NCBI RefSeq assembly: GCF_002250055.1 | Contig: NZ_CP018866.1 | Span: 1,480,501-1,544,500 of the forward strand | From: Sutcliffiella cohnii | Lineage (GTDB): Bacteria; Bacillota; Bacilli; Bacillales; Bacillaceae_I | DNA length: 64,000 nucleotides | Reading direction: 5' to 3' | Shown here: positions 8,798 to 17,382 of the stretch, in pieces | How positions within the stretch are numbered: the stretch's first letter is position 1 | How the letters are laid out: every line of letters starts with the position of its first letter | Translations under genes and position numbers: made by a program | The notes under the pieces: generated by a model | Seen by the model: only the letters and a program-made list of their open reading frames with translations | Database searches by the model: none | What the model was told of the DNA's origin: nothing

Positions 8798-10087
8798 ATG
8801 AAAAAAATGACAAAGACGCTTGGTGTTATGTTGCTGATGTTCGCCCTTATCTTAACAGGGTGTTCCAATTCTTCCTCTAGTAAAGATTCAGGTAAGACTG
8901 TCTTGAAAATTTTACACAAGTGGCCTCAACCAGAGTATGCACCTTATTTTGAAGAAGTTGTTGAGGAATTTGAAAAACAAAACCCCGATATTAAGATTCA
9001 AATGGAAGCTATTGCAGACGAACCAATTAAGGATAAGCTAAGAATCATTCTTGGTGGTAATGAAGTGCCAGATATCATGTTTTCATGGTCAGGTGAATTT
9101 GCTAGAAAATTTGTTCGTGCTGGAGCAGCCTTAGATTTAACTCCTTATTTAGAAGAAGATACTGCTTGGAAAGATAGTTTTATTCCTGCATCCCTTCAGC
9201 CATTTTCATCCGACGATAAAAATTATGGTATACCTCTTCGTTTTAATGGAAAATTCTTTGTTTACAATAAAGAAATCTTCGAAAAATATAATCTACAAGA
9301 ACCTCAGACATGGGATCAATTTACTACACTACTAGACACACTCAAACAAGGTGGAGAAACTCCCCTTATATTAGGAAATGAGAGTCCATGGGCTGCCATT
9401 CATTATTTAACTGGACTTAATCAAAAAATGATTTCTCAAGATGTTCGTATGAAGGACTATAATCCACGCTCAGGGGAATTTACTGATCCTGGATATGTAA
9501 AGGCAATGGAAATGTTTGCAGATTTAAATAAAAACGGCTATTTAATGGAGAATGTCAACTCTAGTTCCCATGATATGGCTGTACAATATTTCTTCGCTGG
9601 TAAAGGAGCTATGATCTATGTTGAATTAGAAGAGTTCCAAAATGTAGAGAATAATATGAATGGAAATTGGGGCTTCTTCCAAATGCCTGCGATTTCAGAA
9701 GGAAAAGGCAATCAGAACTTCATTACAGGAGCACCAGATGGATTTATCGTTTCTTCTAAAACGAAGCACCCAGAAGAAGCTATTAAGTTCTTAAAATTCT
9801 TAACTAGTAAAGATAATGCTGTAAAACTAGCAGAGCAAATTGGCTGGCCAAGTCCAATTGATGGAGCAACTAACCCAGACACAGCCCTTCAACAGGTTGT
9901 TGATGGTGTTGAAACAATGAAGAAATCAGAAGGAATGGCAGAATGGCTGGATACTGACGTTCATGCAAAAGTGGCAGATGTGTATTTAGCTAATATTCAA
10001 TTGTTGCTAGATGGTTCGAAATCACCTGAAGAAATCATAAAAGAAATCCAGGCAGTTGCGAAAGAAGTTCAAAGTGAAGTCGAATAA
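8798..10087 (+). CDS. frlO: Sugar-amine ABC transporter substrate-binding lipoprotein
   Basis: 429 aa. Signal peptide of the lipoprotein type with lipobox LTGC (Cys22), then a serine-rich linker (SNSSSSKDSG) and a family-1 extracellular solute-binding fold (VLKILHKWPQPEY, IRFNGKFFVYNKEIFEKYNL-type sequence, SKTKHPEEAIKFLKFL). It should sit on the outer face of the membrane and deliver fructosamines to the two permeases encoded next, as FrlO does in B. subtilis. AAGGAGGG precedes the ATG at good distance. It lies 108 bases after frlD with no visible terminator between. Confidence 0.87.
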   Translation: MKKMTKTLGVMLLMFALILTGCSNSSSSKDSGKTVLKILHKWPQPEYAPYFEEVVEEFEKQNPDIKIQMEAIADEPIKDKLRIILGGNEVPDIMFSWSGEFARKFVRAGAALDLTPYLEEDTAWKDSFIPASLQPFSSDDKNYGIPLRFNGKFFVYNKEIFEKYNLQEPQTWDQFTTLLDTLKQGGETPLILGNESPWAAIHYLTGLNQKMISQDVRMKDYNPRSGEFTDPGYVKAMEMFADLNKNGYLMENVNSSSHDMAVQYFFAGKGAMIYVELEEFQNVENNMNGNWGFFQMPAISEGKGNQNFITGAPDGFIVSSKTKHPEEAIKFLKFLTSKDNAVKLAEQIGWPSPIDGATNPDTALQQVVDGVETMKKSEGMAEWLDTDVHAKVADVYLANIQLLLDGSKSPEEIIKEIQAVAKEVQSEVE

Positions 10088-10144
10088 TACTAGACGGGCA
10101 CGCAGTTTTATTACACTGTTTGCCCCCTCTTAGGAGGGTATTGG

Positions 10145-11032
10145 ATGAAAAATAGTTATCGAAATAGTCGCACTGCGATCCTTTATATTATGCCAGCGCT
10201 TCTCATTGTTGTACTAATGGTGTTCTTGCCAATCGTCCTTAATTTGTACAATAGTTTGTTTAGGTGGAATTCATTTGATGCTGGGAAAGTGTTTGTTGGA
10301 TTCGATTATTATTTTAAATTATTTAAGGATCCTATCTTTTATACAGCACTAAAGAATAACTTTCTATATGCAGTCATTTCTCTTATTTTTCAAGTAGGAT
10401 TAGGGATAGTTCTAGCTGCGATTCTTGAGGATAAATTGATTCGAAGATTTCAACCGTTTTTCCGAACAGTCTTTTTTATCCCTTCTGTAATCTCGATTGC
10501 AGTAGTTGGGTTAATGTGGCAGCTTTTGTATAATCCAGAGGTTGGACTTGTGAATGGGGCATTGAACGCGATTGGTCTATCTGAATGGACCCATTCTTGG
10601 TTGGGAGATAGTAAAACAGCGATATATGCCGTTGTTGCGGTCTCTCAATGGCAATACACGGGTTACATGACGATGCTGTTTTTAATAGCGATGCAAAAAA
10701 TCCCTTATGAATATTATGAAGCTGCCATGATTGATGGTGCTTCCAAAATTAGAACGTTTTTTCACATCACGTTGCCACAAATAAAAGAGATGATCCTTGT
10801 TGGAAGTGTGATTACGGTCATTGGCGCATTTAAGGTTTTTGATGAAGTATACGTGATGACTGGTGGGGGTCCAGGACGGTCAACAGAGGTTTTAGGCACG
10901 ATGCTATATCGAGCCGCCTTTAGGAATGATGAGATGGGCTATGCCTCTACAATCGGTACCGTTATTTTTGTAATTACACTAACTCTATCTTTGATTCAGA
11001 TGAGGATGGGGAAAACAGGTAAGGAGGTGTAG
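10145..11032 (+). CDS. frlN: ABC transporter permease, MalF-type
   Basis: 295 aa with six predicted membrane segments, the first at about 13-35. The EAA loop is EYYEAAMIDGASKIRTFFHI, the contact site for the ATPase. It is of the MalF/UgpA class (FTALKNNFLYAV, VYVMTGGGPGRSTEVLG) and corresponds to FrlN. It pairs with the next gene product to form the membrane channel for the FrlO-bound substrate. No ATPase gene is present in the locus; in B. subtilis FrlONM borrows the shared ATPase MsmX, and the same is likely here. Confidence 0.87.
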   Translation: MKNSYRNSRTAILYIMPALLIVVLMVFLPIVLNLYNSLFRWNSFDAGKVFVGFDYYFKLFKDPIFYTALKNNFLYAVISLIFQVGLGIVLAAILEDKLIRRFQPFFRTVFFIPSVISIAVVGLMWQLLYNPEVGLVNGALNAIGLSEWTHSWLGDSKTAIYAVVAVSQWQYTGYMTMLFLIAMQKIPYEYYEAAMIDGASKIRTFFHITLPQIKEMILVGSVITVIGAFKVFDEVYVMTGGGPGRSTEVLGTMLYRAAFRNDEMGYASTIGTVIFVITLTLSLIQMRMGKTGKEV

Positions 11033-11039
11033 GGAGAAA

Positions 11040-11867
11040 ATGAAAATTAAAAATCGAATCTTTCAGACTATCATTTTAGTATGGTTTGGACTGTTTTCAT
11101 TGGTCATTATCTATCCTCTTATCTGGCTTGCATTAAGTGGTTTAAAATCAAACAGTGATTTTTTCTTGAATACATGGACTTTACCAAAGGAATGGTTGTG
11201 GAGTAATTACAAGGCCGCCTGGGATGCGGGGGTCGGAAAATACTTCTTTAACAGCATCTTTGTTACACTTGTTTCTGTTTTACTCATTTTACTGATAGGG
11301 TCCATGGCTGCTTATGGATTAAGTCGGTTTCAGTTCAAGGGACAAAATGTATTGCTGATACTTATATTGAGCGGGTTAATGCTAGCTCCACAGGTTAGTT
11401 TAATTCCACTCTATAAATTACTTCAATTTTTAGGGTTATACAATACATATGGTGCACTAATCCTACCATATGTTGCCTTTCAATTACCTTTTGCAATCTT
11501 TCTAATGAGATCGTATTTTCTTTCGATTCCACGTGAATTAGAAGAATCAGCCATTATCGATGGTTGCAATACTTGGAAGGTGTTCTGGCATATTATCCTT
11601 CCAATGGGGAAACCAATTATTGCCTCTGCGGCCCTTTTAACAGGTATGTTCGTTTGGAATGAATTTATGTTTGCACTTGTATTCATTGAAGACTCAAGCC
11701 TTCGTACGATTCCAGTCGGACTTATGAACCTAAGAAGTCAGCTAAACACAAACTTTGGAGTCCAATTAGCTGGTTTAGCGATTTCAGCGTTACCGATGAT
11801 TATTGCATATATCATTTTCCAAAAACAATTTGTTCGAGGAATAACTGCCGGTGGGGTTAAGGGCTAG
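11040..11867 (+). CDS. frlM: ABC transporter permease, MalG-type
   Basis: 275 aa with six membrane segments and the EAA loop ELEESAIIDGCNTWKVFWHI. LKSNSDFFLNTWTLPKEW and the C-terminal VRGITAGGVKG are typical of MalG/UgpE-class carbohydrate permeases. It starts 7 bases after frlN (GGAGGTG at the frlN end acts as ribosome binding site), so the two are translationally linked. It would partner FrlN in uptake of Amadori compounds. An internal operator follows downstream, before frlC. Confidence 0.87.
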   Translation: MKIKNRIFQTIILVWFGLFSLVIIYPLIWLALSGLKSNSDFFLNTWTLPKEWLWSNYKAAWDAGVGKYFFNSIFVTLVSVLLILLIGSMAAYGLSRFQFKGQNVLLILILSGLMLAPQVSLIPLYKLLQFLGLYNTYGALILPYVAFQLPFAIFLMRSYFLSIPRELEESAIIDGCNTWKVFWHIILPMGKPIIASAALLTGMFVWNEFMFALVFIEDSSLRTIPVGLMNLRSQLNTNFGVQLAGLAISALPMIIAYIIFQKQFVRGITAGGVKG

Positions 11868-11921
11868 GAGTTTCTATACTCCTGTCCCTTACTAATATAA
11901 ATAAATTAATATTGGTTCAAA

Positions 11922-11933
11922 TGGTATATACCA
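11922..11933 (+). promoter_or_regulatory. FrlR-type operator 3 (internal, before frlC)
   Basis: TGGTATATACCA in a less perfect frame (ATGGTATATACCAAA) between frlM and frlC. It indicates that frlC and the genes behind it can be transcribed from a second FrlR-controlled promoter. Confidence 0.65.
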
Positions 11934-11978
11934 AATCGAACATTAATATTCTTATGTTGTAGGGAAGAGGTGAGTAGG

Positions 11979-12815
11979 ATGAAAAGGTCACAAATAACAG
12001 GTATGAATTTTCACTATTTGCACTATCCACTTGAATACTTTCTAGATGCGATGGTTACATATGAATTTGAAAAAATCGAGCTTTGGGGCGCATCTCCGCA
12101 CCTTTATGTAGAAGATCTAAACTTAAGAGAGGTACGTCAGATCAAAAAAGAGATAGATAAAAGGGAACTTAAGGTAGTCTGTTTCACACCAGAACAATGT
12201 ATGTATCCCATTAACCTATCTGCAAAAGAAGCGAGGATTCGGGAGAGAAGTGTTAATTACTTTAAAAAGTCGATGGATGCCGCCATTGAAATAGAAGCAC
12301 CCATGGTGTTAGTAACAGTAGGCTGGGGGTATCGTAACGAGTCAAAAGAGGAGGCGTTAAAAAGAACAAGGGATTCACTTGAACAGCTTACTGCTTATGC
12401 TGAGGAACGAAACATTACCTTGGCGCTAGAACCATTGCAAAAGGTTGAATCAAACCTTATCTGTACATTAGCAGATCTTAAAGAAATGCTCTCGTCTGTA
12501 CCATCAATGTACCTAAAAGGGATGGTTGACACAATTCCTATGGCGGTGGAAGGTGAGAGCTTAGCGAACTATTTGGAAGAGCTAGGAAATGATTTGGTTC
12601 ACATTCATTTCATCGATGGAAATCCAACCGGACATCTTGCTTGGGGAGATGGAACGCTACCAATTCAAACGTATATAGAAACATTAGAAAAATATCAATA
12701 CAGAGGGGCTTTAACGTTAGAATTTACATCGTATCAGTACTTGCAAAACCCAAATCAAGCAATCGAACGGACGCTAAAAACACTTCAACCCTATCTATCT
12801 GGATTAAGGAAGTAA
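11979..12815 (+). CDS. frlC: Xylose-isomerase-like TIM barrel protein, FrlC-like epimerase
   Basis: 278 aa AP endonuclease/sugar isomerase-2 TIM barrel. Metal-site segments are LALEPL near 150, MVDTIPM near 190, VHIHFIDGNPTGHLAWGDG near 212-230 and GALTLEF near 252. These Glu-Asp-His-Glu positions match sugar epimerases such as E. coli FrlC, the fructoselysine/psicoselysine 3-epimerase. ATG 11979 is preferred because AGAGGTGAG lies just upstream; GTG 11970 overlaps that site. B. subtilis lacks frlC in its frl operon, so this locus should handle the C3-epimeric Amadori compound too. The substrate is inferred from context. Confidence 0.75.
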   Translation: MKRSQITGMNFHYLHYPLEYFLDAMVTYEFEKIELWGASPHLYVEDLNLREVRQIKKEIDKRELKVVCFTPEQCMYPINLSAKEARIRERSVNYFKKSMDAAIEIEAPMVLVTVGWGYRNESKEEALKRTRDSLEQLTAYAEERNITLALEPLQKVESNLICTLADLKEMLSSVPSMYLKGMVDTIPMAVEGESLANYLEELGNDLVHIHFIDGNPTGHLAWGDGTLPIQTYIETLEKYQYRGALTLEFTSYQYLQNPNQAIERTLKTLQPYLSGLRK

Positions 12816-12850
12816 ACAGGAAAGAGAACGATAGATAGGGGCTAGATAAG

Positions 12851-14071
12851 ATGAAATTATGGAGGAGCTACCCAAGAAACCTTAAAGTCTTGATGATTGC
12901 CATGTTGATCAATTCAACGGGAATGGCATTTCTGTGGCCGTTGCACACCATTTACATTACGCAAGGGATGAACCGATCGTTAACAGATGCAGGTTTCGTT
13001 TTGATGGTCCACTCAGCTGCTGAAATTGTTGGAAGTTTTCTAGGCGGTTATTTGTATGACCGTTTACGTGGAAAAATTACGCTGTTATATGGCGGAATTG
13101 CTTCAACTCTAATGTTACTGGTGATATCGGTCGGTCTTTCCTGGCCAGCTTATATTTTTGCAATGATTTTATTGGGAGTAGGTATTGGAACGATTTTTCC
13201 AGCAATCTATGCGCTTGCAGGGAGTGTTTGGGTAGAAGGGGGAAGGCGTAGCTACAATCTCATATACCTTATTTTAAATATTGGAGTAGCCATTGGAACG
13301 GCATTAGGGGGGATTGTTGCACAGTTTTCCTTCCGTTATGTATTTTGGGCGAATGCATCCTCATACGTGATTTTCCTTTTAGTTGTTTGGTTTTTGCTTC
13401 AAGAACCTAAACAACAGGTTCAACAGTCAGAAAAACCGTCACGTACACTTAATCGTTCGGTACGATTTTCTAAATCACCTGGCTTTGTATCGTTCCTAGT
13501 TCTTTGTTTGGGGTTTATGTTCTGTTGGATCACTTATATTCAATGGCAGACTACGATTTCGAGTGTAATGCTTCAATTTGGATATAGCCTGTCCTCTTAT
13601 AGCTTGCTGTGGACCGTAAATGGACTATTAATCATCCTCTTACAGCCAATTATTCAGTGGTTCATGCAAAGGCGAAATATAGGATGGGGATGGCAGCTGG
13701 AGGCTGGTGTTGTTTTATACATGATTACATTTCTTTTACTTTCGCAGAGTCAGCAATACAGTGCCTTTTTAATAGGGATGATGATCATGACGATAGGAGA
13801 GATTCTAATTTTTCCACTCGTACCTGCGATAGCAGATCACCTTGCACCAAATGGTCGAAAAGGTATATACCAAGGGATTGTAAATGGGGCGGCTAATGTA
13901 GGAAGGACGATTGGGCCTTTATTTGGCGGGCTATTGATAGATTTCTTTTTACCGAAAGTGTTTCTTTATTCATGTGTCGGTGTGTGTGGATGTGCCTTGA
14001 TATGTTTCATTTCATATCAAAGGCTTCAATATACAAAAAGCAACATGGAGCTAGTGAAAGTCAGTAAATGA
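12851..14071 (+). CDS. MFS transporter in the frl locus
   Basis: 406 aa with twelve hydrophobic segments and the MFS motif A variant GGYLYDRLRGK after the second segment (about 66-76). A corresponding motif near the middle is weak. It belongs to the drug/sugar MFS proteins with an N-terminal FLWPLHTIYIT segment. It sits between frlC and frlB, 35 bases after frlC, in the same direction. It could export lysine or another released amine, or be a second uptake route for sugar amines. Nothing in the sequence decides the substrate. Confidence 0.75.
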   Translation: MKLWRSYPRNLKVLMIAMLINSTGMAFLWPLHTIYITQGMNRSLTDAGFVLMVHSAAEIVGSFLGGYLYDRLRGKITLLYGGIASTLMLLVISVGLSWPAYIFAMILLGVGIGTIFPAIYALAGSVWVEGGRRSYNLIYLILNIGVAIGTALGGIVAQFSFRYVFWANASSYVIFLLVVWFLLQEPKQQVQQSEKPSRTLNRSVRFSKSPGFVSFLVLCLGFMFCWITYIQWQTTISSVMLQFGYSLSSYSLLWTVNGLLIILLQPIIQWFMQRRNIGWGWQLEAGVVLYMITFLLLSQSQQYSAFLIGMMIMTIGEILIFPLVPAIADHLAPNGRKGIYQGIVNGAANVGRTIGPLFGGLLIDFFLPKVFLYSCVGVCGCALICFISYQRLQYTKSNMELVKVSK

Positions 14072-14087
14072 TAAAGGAGGAAACAAA

Positions 14088-14213
14088 ATGTTAGCTGAAG
14101 TGGAATTACACATCAAGACATAAACCATGTTTATTTTGTAGCGTGTGGGGGTTCGTCCTCTCTCGTGTATGCGAGTAAGTATGGGAGGGTATTCAGGAGT
14201 ACGTACTATTAAA
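14088..14213 (+). pseudogene. Relic of an additional SIS-domain (FrlB-like) gene
   Basis: Behind a good ribosome binding site (AAAGGAGG) an ATG at 14088 opens a reading frame that soon stops. After a shift of frame, bases from about 14105 to 14213 read THQDINHVYFVACGGSSS, then LVYASKYG, before a TAA. FVACGGSSS is the nucleotide-sugar-phosphate loop of SIS isomerase-type deglycases and matches the corresponding IFLIGSGGT region of the neighbouring FrlB. It is therefore the N-terminal stub of a third deglycase paralogue, deleted just after its first motif and followed at once by an intact copy. Confidence 0.65.
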
Positions 14214-14228
14214 ATTGGAGGGAATACA

Positions 14229-15242
14229 ATGTTAAAATTTGATGCTAATTCTTTTTTACAAGCCGTTGGAAAGGAAGCTTTTTCTAAGAGGGAGGAAATT
14301 GAAAATGTCGTTGATGCAATTTCTCAAAAGGGGTTCAAAAATATCTTTTTGATTGGATCTGGTGGAACAATTGCGATGATGTATCCGTACGAATATATCT
14401 TTAAATCCACTTCTTCTTTAGAGGTTCACGCTGAGATTGCTGCAGAGCTACTTGTGGTGAACAATCGCCATTTAACGAAGGATTCTGTATGTATATTTGC
14501 ATCTGTTACTGGTACAACGAAGGAAACTGTCGCCGCTGCAGAATTCTGTAAGGAAAAAGGAGCTACAACTATTGGGTTAGTTGCAATACCTGATACACCG
14601 CTCGCAAAAGCTGTTGATTACTGCATTTCTACTGGGAAAGAGAAGCATTCATTTGATACATTCTTTATCCATTTGCAATTGCTTACTTTCCGCTTTATTC
14701 ATAATCACGATGAGTTTCCTCAATACGAGAAATTTGCAAATGAGTTAGCGTCATTACCAGAAGGAATGGTGCAGGCAATGGAGGAGTTTGATTCAAGAGC
14801 AGAACAATTTGCGATTAAGCATAAAGATACAGGCTACCATATGTTAGTTGGAGCGGGGAATCTATGGGGGAACACGTACTCCTATGCAATGTGTATTTTG
14901 GAGGAAATGCAATGGATTAAGTCTAAATCGATCCACGCTGCAGAGTTTTTCCATGGAACTTTGGAGATCGTTGAGGAAGATACGAGTGTAATCATTTTTA
15001 AGGGAGAAGATGAAACTCGTCCGTTAGCAGAAAGAGTAGAGCGCTTTGCCTCTAAGATTACAAAAGAACTTTTTATACTAGATACTAAGGATTACAAGAT
15101 AGCTGGTATTAGCGAAGAATTTAGAAAATATGTCGCGATTAATGTGAACTGGGCATTAACATCTCGATTAAGTGTCTATTTAGAACGGGAGAGAGATCAC
15201 TCGTTAGATATTAGAAGATACTACCGAAAAATGGATTATTAA
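14229..15242 (+). CDS. frlB: SIS-domain fructosamine 6-phosphate deglycase, copy 1
   Basis: 337 aa with two SIS domains. The first (about 30-165) contains IFLIGSGGT and SVTGTTKETVAAAEFCKEKG, the second (about 195-330) IHAAEFFHGTLEIVEEDTS; the conserved E/H residues in EFFHG are the catalytic region of GlmS/FrlB-type enzymes. FrlB splits fructoselysine 6-phosphate into glucose 6-phosphate and lysine, the last step of the pathway. ATG 14229 follows TTGGAGGG at correct spacing; the longer frame from 14145 runs through the relic and is not supported. Close paralogue of the next gene. Confidence 0.85.
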   Translation: MLKFDANSFLQAVGKEAFSKREEIENVVDAISQKGFKNIFLIGSGGTIAMMYPYEYIFKSTSSLEVHAEIAAELLVVNNRHLTKDSVCIFASVTGTTKETVAAAEFCKEKGATTIGLVAIPDTPLAKAVDYCISTGKEKHSFDTFFIHLQLLTFRFIHNHDEFPQYEKFANELASLPEGMVQAMEEFDSRAEQFAIKHKDTGYHMLVGAGNLWGNTYSYAMCILEEMQWIKSKSIHAAEFFHGTLEIVEEDTSVIIFKGEDETRPLAERVERFASKITKELFILDTKDYKIAGISEEFRKYVAINVNWALTSRLSVYLERERDHSLDIRRYYRKMDY

Positions 15243-15254
15243 GGAGGGAAATGG

Positions 15255-16268
15255 ATGTTTAATTTTGATGTGGAGAGATTTTTACGAATCCAAAACGGAG
15301 CACTGTCCCTAAAACATGATTTTGAAGAAGCAATTGACTCCATTTATGAAAATGGAATCGAAAACGTCTTCTTTGTCGGAACAGGTGGAGCCACAATTTT
15401 GATGTTTGCAGCAGAGTATGTTGTAAAGAATAATTCCAGTTTGCCGGTATACACTGAAATTTCTTCCGAATTGATGTTAATGGATCACAAGCATCTCGGT
15501 GAGAAATCATTAGTCATCCTACCGTCATTGTCTGGTACGACAAAAGAAACTGTAGCAGCCGCTGAGTTCTGTAAAGAAAAAGGAGCTACTACTATTAGCT
15601 TAGTCGGGCATGCGAACACACCGCTTGCAAACTGTACAGATTATACGTTTGTAAATTATGCAGCAGACGATACATCTTGTGAATCGTTCTATATCCAATC
15701 ATATTTGTTAGTATTTCGGTTAATGTATAAACGTAATGAAATGCCAACATATCACCAAGTCGTTGAGGAAATGAGTAAACTTCCAGAGGCGCTCGTAAAA
15801 GTGAAAGAGGCAACGGAAGAGCGTGCTGCTGCATTTGCAAAAAAGCATAAAGAGACAACCTATCATATCCTTTCCGGAACAGGAATTGATTGGGGGCAAA
15901 CCTACTATTATGGGATGTGTATATTAGAAGAAATGCAATGGATTAAAACCCGTCCAGTACACGCTTCTGACTTCTTCCATGGGACACTTGAGCTCGTGGA
16001 AGAAGACACAAGTATTCTATTATTTAAGGGAGAAGACAAATCTAGAGCCTTGACAGAAAGAGTGGAGCGATTTGCAGAGCATTACTCAAAAGATTTAACT
16101 GTATTTGATACGAAGGACTATGAGTTAGAAGGGATATCACCAGAAGTACGATCTTTAGTGTCACCGATTGTCCTGGCAACTCTTCTCGAACGAGTAAGCT
16201 GCCATTTAGAAGAACAACGAAATCACCCACTTTCTACTAGAAGGTATTATAAAAAGGTACCGTTTTGA
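15255..16268 (+). CDS. frlB: SIS-domain fructosamine 6-phosphate deglycase, copy 2
   Basis: 337 aa, the same length as its upstream neighbour and clearly a tandem duplicate: both share SGTTKETVAAAEFCKEKGAT-type sequence, the YGMCILEEMQWIK segment, FFHGTLE and TRRYYKK/IRRYYRK tails. Motifs are FFVGTGGAT for the first SIS loop and HASDFFHGTLELVEEDTS for the second. The substrate-lining regions differ (IDWGQTYYY against LWGNTYSYA), so the two may act on different amines or on fructose- versus psicose-type products; this is inference. AAGGAGGG lies directly before the ATG. The operon ends here with a terminator. Confidence 0.83.
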   Translation: MFNFDVERFLRIQNGALSLKHDFEEAIDSIYENGIENVFFVGTGGATILMFAAEYVVKNNSSLPVYTEISSELMLMDHKHLGEKSLVILPSLSGTTKETVAAAEFCKEKGATTISLVGHANTPLANCTDYTFVNYAADDTSCESFYIQSYLLVFRLMYKRNEMPTYHQVVEEMSKLPEALVKVKEATEERAAAFAKKHKETTYHILSGTGIDWGQTYYYGMCILEEMQWIKTRPVHASDFFHGTLELVEEDTSILLFKGEDKSRALTERVERFAEHYSKDLTVFDTKDYELEGISPEVRSLVSPIVLATLLERVSCHLEEQRNHPLSTRRYYKKVPF

Positions 16269-16327
16269 TAGGAAGTACTTGCCGCAAGTAGAGCGGCTGA
16301 CCTAGATAGATGAAGAAAAAAGGAATT

Positions 16328-16360
16328 AACCGCTATCATTCGGTCAATGGGCGGTTTTTT
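16328..16360 (+). terminator. Rho-independent terminator of the frl operon
   Basis: AACCGC (16328-16333) pairs with GCGGTT (16351-16356), followed by a T run. It lies 60 bases after the last frlB stop. Confidence 0.65.
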
Positions 16361-16503
16361 CTCTTTTTATGGTGACAAGTGTGATTATCTAAACTATTAG
16401 AGAGAACTGAAGAAAGAATTAAGTATATTAATTAAGTGTTATAACTCATTTCTTTTCTACACATAATACCATTATCTCTACACAAAAGGGGAAATGATTA
16501 AAC

Positions 16504-16875
16504 ATGATAAAAATTAGCATTCCTACTCCAGATATTACGATTACAGAACGGAAACAATTTCCGAAAGGAAATGAACCAAGAATCAAAGATATTTACGGAT
16601 TTATTGATTTTCATCTAATACCAAGAGATAAAGGTGGCATTTTCTTATTTTTTAACATAAATGATGAACTTCTTTTTGTTGGGAAAGCACGGAAACTACG
16701 TCAAAGAATTAAAAAACATTTTGAAGATACTGTTTCACCTATTAAAGATCACAGAGACGAAGTACATAGAATCGATATTTGCTTAGTAGAAGATCCAATG
16801 GAACGAGACATTTATGAGACATATATCATTAATAAACTAGAATCCAAATATAACGTTGACAAAGTATTTTATTAA
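16504..16875 (+). CDS. GIY-YIG domain protein (UvrC-N-like)
   Basis: 123 aa, essentially a single GIY-YIG nuclease domain: GGIFLFFNINDELLFVGKA is the GIY...YIG equivalent (GIF...FVG), followed by the conserved basic helix RKLRQRIKKHF and a later glutamate in ETYIINKLESKYN. The domain resembles the N-terminal nuclease module of UvrC; short Bacillus homologues are annotated as nucleotide excision repair endonuclease. It stands alone between two terminators with AAAGGGGAAA before the ATG. It may nick damaged or branched DNA; no partner is visible. Confidence 0.75.
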   Translation: MIKISIPTPDITITERKQFPKGNEPRIKDIYGFIDFHLIPRDKGGIFLFFNINDELLFVGKARKLRQRIKKHFEDTVSPIKDHRDEVHRIDICLVEDPMERDIYETYIINKLESKYNVDKVFY

Positions 16876-16916
16876 AATGTTCTATTTTCTACAAAAATCT
16901 TTTAATTAACACAAAA

Positions 16917-16964
16917 AATAACCCACCCTTGAGCAGCGCAGCTAACAGGATGGGTTATTTTATT
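16917..16964 (+). terminator. Rho-independent terminator after the GIY-YIG gene
   Basis: AATAACCCA (16917-16925) and TGGGTTATT (16951-16959) form a 9-bp stem followed by TTATT. Confidence 0.75.
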
Positions 16965-17260
16965 CCCACAATGCTGACTCCCTTGAAGGGAACTTGCTAT
17001 TGTGTGGACCTCTAGTGTTACAGCACCAGCCGGTCTTTTTTAGTAAATGACTATTAATACAAATATTATAACCAAAACCTAGTAGCGTTTGCTGGTGAAA
17101 ATTGCCAGAATACAGGGATCATCATGACAGTGAATTTTCAATATATGTCCCCCTGTTGGCATTGCTAAGGCGAAAAGGGAAGTATTTAAAAAGTGGAAAT
17201 AGAATAAACAAATAATGATAGGGAATAATATATTTCGTTACAGCCGTAATGTTTTTTTGG

Positions 17261-17335
17261 GGACTTGTAGCTCAATGGTAGAGCAACCAGTATACGCTGA
17301 GTGTCTAGTTGGTTCGATTCCAACCAAGTCCACCA
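17261..17335 (+). tRNA. tRNA-like sequence with encoded CCA (possible tRNA pseudogene)
   Basis: Acceptor GGACTTG pairs with CAAGTCC, followed by discriminator A and CCA. The D arm is GCTC-AATGGTA-GAGC and the T arm GTTGG-TTCGATT-CCAAC, all perfect. The anticodon arm is defective: ACCAG against TGAGT has two mismatches, and the 7-nt loop TATACGC lacks the universal U33. If read at the usual position the anticodon would be TAC (Val), but this is doubtful. A degenerate tRNA, or a tRNA-like RNA kept for another purpose, is more likely than a decoding tRNA. Confidence 0.5.
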
Positions 17336-17382
17336 TTATCGAATAAAGATATTTTAATGAGTATTCATTATGAGGGTGTCTA

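Noticed and set aside
14145..15242. Longer start for the first frlB (GTG 14145)
   Set aside because: The extra 28 codons read the relic of another SIS gene in the wrong frame; ATG 14229 has a proper GGAGGG site and gives the same length as the paralogue.
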